From NCBI RefSeq assembly GCF_023065955.2, contig NW_026622897.1:6081001-6145000 (forward strand): a DNA stretch of 64,000 nucleotides, read 5' to 3'. The notes under the pieces are model-generated. The model had not been told where the DNA came from. It saw nothing but the letters and a program-made list of their open reading frames with translations, and made no database searches. Both the position numbers and the translations under genes were made by a program. The DNA comes from Ursus arctos. Its lineage: Eukaryota; Chordata; Mammalia; Carnivora; Ursidae. This document shows, piece by piece, positions 56,833 to 64,000 of the stretch. Position 1 is the stretch's first letter; each line of letters begins with the position of its first letter.

Positions 56833-56868
56833 ATCATCCTTACAGCATTTGTCTGCTCTCCCTTGCAG

Positions 56869-57042
56869 AGTCATGGGCAAGATTATCTGTGTGACATGCT
56901 CTACATCTATTGGCAGATGGAGTCACCAAAAGCAACCCTTTTTGGAGGCATGCCAGGAAACCAGAATGGGAAGTACATTGGGCACAAGTCAGCTGGACAG
57001 GTGCTGAGGATGACAGATGTGCTAGTCAAGGAGCTCTCTGCT
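56869..57042 (+). CDS. Candidate internal coding exon, 58 codons, gene unknown
   Basis: This is the only stretch that looks like a spliced exon. A strong acceptor tract (GTCTGCTCTCCCTTGCAG, AG at 56867-56868) precedes 174 bp ending in a consensus-like donor (GAGCTCTCTGCT|GTAAGAG, GT at 57043). The frame is open throughout, phase 0 at both ends. It starts SHGQDYLCDMLYIYWQMESP and later reads GKYIGHKSAGQVL. Composition is mixed and protein-like, with no low complexity. I do not recognise a family. Against it: the other two plus frames are also largely open here, no neighbouring exons were found, and it could be a non-coding RNA exon, a decayed gene or chance. Confidence 0.35.
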
Positions 57043-57495
57043 GTAAGAGAGGGCGGGCACTATCCTGTGGATTCTGGCTGACAGCTCATTTCACTGTCAG
57101 GAAACCCTTGGCTTCTCTCAGATGGGAGTCTGAGTGTGCCTTTTTCTCAAATTTATTTAAGCACTTACTACTAAATGCAATGCCATGTTTTTCCCAAAGA
57201 CTCTTTGGCGTAAGGTTCTTATTTGTACCTTTCGTGAACTCTTTCTAGAATGTGGCTCTACTCCTTTAAGATCTAGTATTCAATTCAATTCATTCTAATT
57301 CAACAAATATTTGTTAAGAGGCTGGGTTGCTGGGATTACATCTGTGAAGAAGATAGTTATGGCATATGTTCTTTGACATTATATTGAAAATTTCTCTCAT
57401 GTTCTTCTGGAGCTTTTAAAATTTCATTTTTATATTTCTGGAATTAAGTGTGATATAAGGAAACAAGGATATGATTTTTATCATTTCCTAGATGG
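57043..57495. other. Unassigned; short L2/MIR-like piece
   Basis: 57293-57365 (ATTCAACAAATATTTGTTAA, GGGATTACATCTGTGAAGAA) resembles an L2-type fragment. The rest is unassigned, and would be intron if the candidate exon is real. Confidence 0.4.
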
Positions 57496-57496
57496 T

Positions 57497-58735
57497 GACC
57501 CTGTTGTTTATTTTGTCTTTTGATTCCAGTATATAAACAGTGTTTTATTAGTTTCAGGTGTGCAATATAGTGATTCAACAATTCTATACATTGCTCACTG
57601 CTCATCAAGATAAGTACACTCTTAATGAATCTCCTTCACCTATTTCACCCAACCTGTCCCCTCTTGTGACCATCAGTCTGTTCTCTATAATTAAGAGTCT
57701 GTATTTTGGTTTGTCTCTTTATTTTTCCTTTGTTCATTTAATTTCTGAAATTCCACATGTAAGTGAAATCATACAGTATTTGTCTTTCCCTGACTGACTT
57801 ACTTCACTTAGTATTATAGTCTCTAGATCCATCCATGTTGTGGCAAATGGCAAGGTTTCATTCTTTTTTTATGGCTGAGTAATATTTCATTACACACACT
57901 CACACACACATCCCACATCATCTTTATTCATTCATCTGTTGGTGACATTTGGGCTGTTCTCATAATTTGGCTGTTGTAAACAATGCTGCAATAAACATAG
58001 GGATGCATATATCCTTTCAAATGAATGTTTTTGTATTTTTTGGGTAAACATCCAGTACTGGAATTACTAGATCATATGGTAGTTCTATTTTTAATTTTTT
58101 GAGGCACCTCCACACTGTTTTCCACAGTGGCTGCACCATTTACATTCCCAACAGTTCATGAGGGTTCCTTTTTCTCCATATCCTCAACAACACTTGTTGT
58201 TTCTTGTGTTCTTGATTTTAGCCATTCTGACAGGTGTGATATGATACTGCATTGTGGTTTTGATTTGTATTTCCCTGATGATGAGTGGTATTGATCATCT
58301 TTTCATGTGTCTGTTGGCTGTCTGTATGTCTTCTTTGGAGAAATGTCTTTTCATGTCTTTTGCCATTTTTTAAATTGGATTATTTGGTGGTTTTTTGGTA
58401 TCAAGTTGTATAAATTCTTTCTATATTTTGGGTACTAACCCTTCATCAGATTTATCATTTGCAAGTATCTTCTCCCGTTCAGTAGGTTGCCTTTAATTTT
58501 GTTGATCATTTCCTTTGCTGTGCAGAATCTTTTTATTTTGATATAGTCCCCATGTTTTATTTTTGCTTTAATTTCCCTTGCCTCAGGAGACTTATCTAGA
58601 AAGATGTTGCTATGGCCAATGCCCGTTGTTTATTTTTTGAATAAGCCATCTCTTTCCCTCCATTTGCAGTTGTCCCTTTGCTATACATAGTTCTTCCCTT
58701 GTATTGTGATGGTATTTTGTACTAAGTGGAAAATC
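57497..58735 (-). mobile_element. Old L1 3' half (L1MA-like), reverse
   Basis: 3' UTR in reverse (TTTCAGGTGTGCAATATAGT, CTTAATGAATCTCCTTCACC, TGTTCTCTATAATTAAGAGT), then ORF2 C-terminal markers (GTAAGTGAAATCATACAGTA, GCTGAGTAATATTTCATTAC, GTTGTAAACAATGCTGCAAT, ATCCAGTACTGGAATTACTA, CAGTAGGTTGCCTTTAATTT, AATTTCCCTTGCCTCAGGAG). The ACACACACTCACACACACA tract at about 57892-57911 is a local slippage expansion. ORF2 is dead. Confidence 0.85.
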
Positions 58736-58739
58736 TTTC

Positions 58740-59320
58740 TACTGTTACTTCAGTGGTAAAAAATTGTGTGCTGACCAGAGTCACAAAACAAAATCTTTAT
58801 ATTAAAAGCATTCCACACCTTATTGAAGTTAAAATAACTTCAGAAATTAATACTTAGCAATTATTATATGACATAACAAAGCCAAGTTTCATTAAGTCTC
58901 TATAATATGGCTATATACCAATAGTCATTCATCTCTTTCATAACTGTTGGATACTGTTGTAATCTTAAAATAATCCTCACAGACAAAGCATTCATACGAT
59001 TCTCAATATTTAAGTAGCTGAATTTTTAAGTAAAAAAAAAAAATCAATGAAATCTATGTAAATGAAGAGCTTATCACTACAGTTTACTTGAATATTTTAG
59101 GGGAAAACACAGTAGAATATGCAACAAGTACACAACTCCAAAGAGTCTGCCTGTTGGCTCCAATTTCATTGCATTCTGTTGCTCCGAGGGAATCCTAAAT
59201 GATTGTAATACAAGTGAAGTCTCATAAGCCAAAGCAGGAGTACTAAATGAAATTCTTCATCATTTGAACTCTTACCATTTGAATGGCTATACTACAAGAT
59301 ATGGCTATACTAAATCCAGT
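58740..59320. other. Unexplained insert between two L1 parts
   Basis: 580 bp of AT-rich, non-L1-looking sequence separates the L1 3' half from further L1 ORF2 text. It includes an A run at 59032-59042 and a duplicated ATGGCTATACTA (59284-59295 and 59301-59312). It may be an unrecognised insertion in the L1 or ordinary DNA between two L1s. Confidence 0.4.
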
Positions 59321-60480
59321 ATGTATTTGTGTCTACTTCTGGACTCACTATCCTGTTTTATTATCTGTCTGCTTATTAATGCACCAATATCATACTCTTC
59401 TAATTACTGTAACTTGATTATATGCTTTATTGTCAGATAGAGCTAGTCTTCTCTCAATACTTTTCTTTTTCCAGAATTTTCTGTTTTATTCCTATGTGTT
59501 TAGTTTTCCAGGTAAACTTCAGAGACACCATTGTTTAGATATTAAAAATATCTACTGATATTTTATTGAAATTTCTTGAGATCTAGAATTACTTTCTAGT
59601 GAATTAATTTCATTTTGATATTCAATCTTCCAGTACAAAAACAAGTTATGTTCTTTCATTTACTTATATTTTCTTTTTGGTACAGACTTCAAAAACTTCA
59701 TACAATCTTGCATAATTCTTGTTAAGTTTATTTCTTTATACAATAAATCTTGCACATTTCTATATTCTTTTAGCTGCTGCTTAAACAAGTCTTTTCTAAC
59801 TTATTTTGTATACAGAGTGACTTAACTTTTGTATATTAATTTTGTATCAAGTGAGGTGAATTATGCTATCGTTTGTTATAAATTTTCAATAATTTTCCTA
59901 AGCTTCCCAATTATATAATTATATAATTTTTTTCACTGGTTTATCACATTTAAAAATTAGCACAGCTAGGAAGTATTTGTGTGTTAAGAAAATTATCTTT
60001 TTATTAAGAGTAAATTTGGAATTCTATCAATTACCATCTTTTTGTCAATGGAGATAATGATATGATTTTTCTTTTTGGACTTATTAAGAATTAATATGAT
60101 TTGTATTAAGAGATATCTAATATTGAACATTCTTACGTTCTTTGAGTTAGCCACACTTAGATATGGTGATTAATTCTTTTAGCGGGTGGTGTATTCTATT
60201 TACTGATGTTTTATTTAGGATCATTGCATTGATATTTCATAAGTAGATTTTTGTGTGTGTCATCTTTTGCCATAAATATTATACTAGCTTCTTAAGACGA
60301 ATTGTTCTGAAATAGTTTAGAGTACTGTAATTACATATATTAAAGACTGATACAATCACTCCTGAAACATCTAGACACTTAATGTTTCTGTAATTTAATG
60401 TTCACTATCAATTTTTTTTCCCGTTTATCTCCCTGTTGGTTTAAATTCAACTTGTAGTAGGTTTTTTTTTTTTTTTTCCA
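59321..60480 (-). mobile_element. Old L1 ORF2 RT region, reverse
   Basis: GTCTACTTCTGGACTCACTA, AATTACTGTAACTTGATTAT, AAGTGAGGTGAATTATGCTA, GGAGATAATGATATGATTTT and TGATATTTCATAAGTAGATT are diverged reverse-strand ORF2 text. Same orientation and next in order after 57497-58735, so both are probably one element. No readable protein. Confidence 0.65.
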
Positions 60481-60740
60481 AGAAAAAGTAGCTTTTCTTC
60501 TTTGGTTTTGCATATTTGGATTTTTTTTTTTCTGGTTGCCACTGTATTTATGAAAGTTCTCTGATGTGGCGGACTGCTGGTGGCTCATCCCAGTCTATTA
60601 TTTCTTGTCCTTGGACACACGATTTACTTCCTTTCCCAGCTTGCCTTGAAGTTAGGTGCGCCATGTGTCTGGGTTCTAGACAAAGGAATATGAATGGAAC
60701 TGATGTGTATCAATTTTAGGCTTAGCTTTTGTAAATTTGC
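60481..60740. other. Unassigned sequence
   Basis: Short open frame on the plus strand (60516-60719), featureless. A T run lies at 60462-60478. Confidence 0.35.
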
Positions 60741-60744
60741 CACA

Positions 60745-61350
60745 TGCCTACTGTGAATCAGGTACTGTTCTGGGGATTTGGGCTAGAGCAGTCCAGAAAG
60801 ACTAACTCTTTGCTCCTTGAGGTTTATAGTGAGCTTAAGGAAACATGATGTGAAGAGAAGGAAAATCTGGGCAGAAGACAATAGTGTGATTGAAACCTGG
60901 GAGTGTGAACTGTAGGCAGCATATGAGAAAGCATGTAGATTGGTGTGACCAAAATGTAAATGGTGTGAGAGGTGATGGGGTGGGGTGGTGCGAAGTGAAG
61001 CTGGTGAGGTGGGCAAGGACCAGATGGTGCAAGGCCAGGCTAAGGGGCTAAGTGGGAATGAGTGTGACAGGAAAGTCATAATTTTAGGTGTGCAGTGTCA
61101 GTCACATCACACTGCTAGTGACCCAGAGAGTGGACTGGACTGCTGTTGCCCAGGAACCTGGAGAGCCATTCAGTAAGTGTACTGGAAAGAGATGCTGAGG
61201 GTAGGAGGGCAGGGTTGAGAGGAGGGACTGGAATAAACTTTTGTTACTGACCAGATGTGGGGGGGTAAAGAAAGGAGGGGTTGAGAGTGAGTGCCAGGTT
61301 CTTAGTGTAGACAGACAGCGATGTCGTCTACTTGGACAGGTATATAGGAC
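60745..61350 (+). repeat. Ancient L2-type repeat tracts (class uncertain)
   Basis: GCCTACTGTGAATCAGGTAC, TGTTCTGGGGATTTGGGCTA, CTTTGCTCCTTGAGGTTTAT, GGACCAGATGGTGCAAGGCC and GAGGGACTGGAATAAACTTT match the 5865-type ancient repeat order. Purine-rich; not coding. Confidence 0.5.
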
Positions 61351-62484
61351 AGAGAGCAGGTTTTATCCGCATTCTATTCTACAGGATTGAAAACATTGTA
61401 ATTTTCTCAGTATCTATCAGTTAGTTGGTTGCTTATCTAAAATTTAGGGGAAAATGATTGATGACATCTTTAGTTAGTGTTGGTCTTTTTCACCACAAAT
61501 GGTCAGTTTGTATGAATTTTTTTGATATTTTTTTCTCTTGCCCTTTAAGCAAAATTGTGTTTATTTACTAAGAAAAAAATTTCAAAATATTGTTAGACCT
61601 TAGTTTAATGAGGTTTCATGCTTCTGTTCACAAATTTTTGTTTTATTTACCTGCAAGCAGAATTGAATAAGCATGATTTCTAAGTGGATAGGTTATTCAC
61701 AGCTTTCTTTAGAATTTAAAAAAGGTGTCAAAGTTGCCAATAGAAAGTGTTTTCTGTCTTCTATTAATGTCTTTTCACACTTTTTACTACAGGCTGTTAT
61801 CATTCTTACAGGAAGTAAATAGTTATGAATCATAGGTCTCACAGCTCAGCATAACAGTAATTGGCATTTCAGAAAGGTATCTGTCAAAGGTAAATTAGGA
61901 CACATGTCTGAATGATATTTTATATTCATAAGTTTTAGTGAAACAAGTTTTTAAGGTATAGGGAAACTTGTCTGTGAAGGCTCCTTGGATTTGACTTGTA
62001 GATTAATAACAGAGGATATTTATCTATTTTCTTATCATTAGGTTCAAAAACATACTAAGATATGAGTAGATCGCTTCTTGTATACTTTCTATTTCTCACC
62101 TTCTCTTACTACTTATAAAAATTCACATTCATTTAAAATTAACCCAAAATGTGACCACTGAAATAGTAGAAGCAATTCACATGCTAAAATTACACCAATA
62201 TAAAAACTCTCATCAATTGACACTTTGATGCCATAAGGCTTTTTGTTTGTTTTTAATAAGTCTCATGTTAAAAAATATGTAGAATGTTATTTTCCACCAG
62301 TGTCTGTTTTTAAATGTAGTTTTATGTGCTTTACCTATTTTGGAACTACATGAAGTTATTAAAATACTTTTAATTTCATTTAGAATTTTACATTTTTTTT
62401 AACTCTTCACAGGTCTTGAGTTTAGAGAGTTACTGTATTATGCACGAGGGAGCACTTATTGTGCCTTTTTTTGATAAGCGTAGC
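61351..62484. other. Unassigned AT-rich sequence
   Basis: About 1.1 kb with no recognised family and no long ORF. Confidence 0.4.
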
Positions 62485-62506
62485 TTTTTTTTTTTTTTTT
62501 TTTTTT
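62485..62506 (+). repeat. Poly(T) run, 22 T
   Basis: A pure T run. No SINE or L1 text adjoins it clearly, and no target duplication was found in a quick look. It could be the A-tail of an insertion on the other strand. Confidence 0.8.
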
Positions 62507-62922
62507 AGGATTCCTCAAACTAAATGTTTACTTTTCATAGCATAGTTCTGTAATTCCTAGGTAATCCTTCATGTGTGCTAGGCAAAATAAATTTTCAGTT
62601 TCACTAAAACATGATTCTGATTTTGGTTGGTGACATTCTTTCCTTGCCAGGTTTTTTTCATATTTAGGTCTATGAATTTTTTTCCACAACACCATCTGTC
62701 TATTCTTTTATCTTCTTTGAAACTGTCAGCATTCTTAGGCGAATATGTAGGGAAGTGAGGCGTATTCCAGAAGAAGAATGTGTGTTCTAAGATAATTAAA
62801 CCAAACTACATGGCTAAGGATATCAAAAGCTGATCTAATAGTAGACAATAGCATCAAAGCAAACTTCCCTTTCCTTATTGTCAATGTCATTTCTGTAGTT
62901 TCCCCGCCCCCCCCGGATGCGT
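62507..62922. other. Unassigned sequence
   Basis: No recognised repeat or exon. Ends with a C-rich run (CCCCGCCCCCCCCGG at about 62902). Confidence 0.35.
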
Positions 62923-62923
62923 T

Positions 62924-64000
62924 ACTTTTAAAAACTTTTTATTTTGAGAATTATAGATTGACATTCAGTTACAAGAAATAATACAGAAAGATCCTGACCA
63001 CATTTAATCCCTTTTCCTTCCAAAGGTAACATCTTGCTAAACTGTAGTACAATATCACAACCAGGATATTGACATTGATACTTTAAACAAATCTTATTCA
63101 GATTTCCCTGATTTTAAATGTACTCATTTATGTGTGTTGTATGTTTTTAGTTCTATACAATTTTAACACTTGTAGGTTTCTGTATCTGCCACCATCATTG
63201 AGATATAGACCATTTCTGTCACTGCAAAGATCCTTTGTCTTCCCTCTCATAACGACACCTTCCTCTCTTCTATCTTGTAACATTTTGTCATTTCCAAAAT
63301 GTTGTCTAGGTAGAATCATACAATATGTAAGTGGCTTTTTTTCCTCAGGCATCCCAGTTCCCTTGAGATTAACCCAGATTGTTACATGTACCGATAGTTC
63401 ATTCTTTTTTATTGTTGAGTTGTATTCCATGATGTGTATTCCAGATTGTTCATCCATTCACCCATTGAAAGGTACAAAGGTTGTTTCCAGTTTGGGGCTA
63501 TTACAAATGAAACTGCTATGAGCATTTACATAGAGGTTTTTATTTCAACATAATTTTCTCTGTGATAAATGCCCAAGAAAGAGTGCAATTGCTGGGTTGT
63601 ATAGTAATTGAATATTTAGTTTTAGAAGAAGCCTCACCAGCAATGGATGAGTGCTCCAGTTTGTCTGCATTTTGGCAGTCTTTGGTGTTGTTACTACTCT
63701 TTATTTTAGCCATTCACATGGGTATTACTGGTGATTTGTGTTTACTTGCTTTTTGTATCATTGCTTTTCTATACTTTTTTTCTTCATTGATTTTTACTTT
63801 TATCTTTATTATATCTTTTGTCCTGATTGGTTTGGGTTTACTTTGCTCTTCTTTTCCTAGTTTCTTAAGGTAAGAATTTGTTATTGATTTGTGATCTTTC
63901 TTTTGTTCTAATGAAAACATTTACATAAATTTCCCTTTCAGCACAGCCTTAGCTGCATCTCAAATATTTTGATGTTGTGTTTTTATTTGTATTCAGTTTT
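62924..64000 (-). mobile_element. Old L1M 3' end and ORF2 part, reverse, runs off the window
   Basis: 3' UTR in reverse (TTTATTTTGAGAATTATAGA, GGTAACATCTTGCTAAACTG, GTACAATATCACAACCAGGA, CATTGATACTTTAAACAAAT), then ORF2 C-terminal text (GTATTCCATGATGTGTATTC, ATGAGCATTTACATAGAGGT) and more internal ORF2 (TTTCCCTTTCAGCACAGCCT, TAGCTGCATCTCAAATATTT). Typical L1ME/L1M reverse order with deletions. The minus-strand frame 63128-63457 includes MEYNSTIKKNELSVHVTIW, a decayed form of the L1 ORF2 end. Confidence 0.8.

Noticed and set aside
1..64000. CRISPR array, operon, phage or plasmid genes
   Set aside because: No regularly spaced repeats, no bacterial gene density and no prokaryotic signals. All repeats are mammalian retroelements, DNA-transposon remnants or microsatellites.

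Overview
This is mammalian nuclear DNA from a caniform carnivore, probably an arctoid (bear, seal, mustelid or raccoon group). The evidence is repeat content. Fifteen copies of the carnivore tRNA-Lys-derived SINE (SINEC) begin with a GGGGC/TGCCTGGGTGGC-type head on their own sense strand and end in an AAATAAATAAAATCTT tail. Carnivore-type LINE-1s with the characteristic 3' UTR are also present, together with general mammalian repeats (MIR, L2, MLT1, old L1M). The exact species cannot be fixed from the sequence. There is no prokaryotic or viral gene organisation. Apart from decayed LINE-1 ORF2, no recognisable protein-coding gene was found. The window reads as intergenic or deep-intronic DNA.

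Layout. 1-15 kb: mostly old material (MIR, L2, an L1M fragment, an inverted-repeat MITE, an MLT1 LTR split by a SINE), three SINEs, a CATC microsatellite and a poly(A)-only insertion with a target duplication. 15-18.6 kb: a candidate LTR and an old minus-strand L1M carrying a SINE. 18.6-23 kb: sparse sequence plus an L1M 3' end and a SINE. 23.3-30.5 kb: the LINE core, with a 3.8-kb plus-strand 5'-truncated L1 and then a nest in which a SINEC is split by a twin-primed (5'-inverted) L1 that is itself split by another SINEC. 30.6-41 kb: an MLT1A-like solo LTR, SINEs (one with an 18-G run), a hairpin MITE, a GATGGT microsatellite, an AT-rich block and L2. 41.4-43.4 kb and 49.9-53.9 kb: old minus-strand L1s, the first carrying two SINEs and a young truncated L1 3' end, the second one SINE and one such 3' end. 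54-64 kb: L2, one candidate spliced exon (56869-57042), and two more old minus-strand L1s, the last running off the window end.

No gene network can be described. The readable functional history is retrotransposition: L1 ORF2 fragments retain RT and C-terminal Cys motifs, and the SINEs and truncated L1s show the poly(A) tails and 13-20-bp target duplications expected of L1-driven insertion. The most useful items to check are the candidate exon, the triple nest with its twin-priming junction, the poly(A)-only insertion and the hairpin element. Family names rest on recognition of consensus sequence by eye and no database was run. Boundaries without a stated target duplication are approximate by tens of bases.
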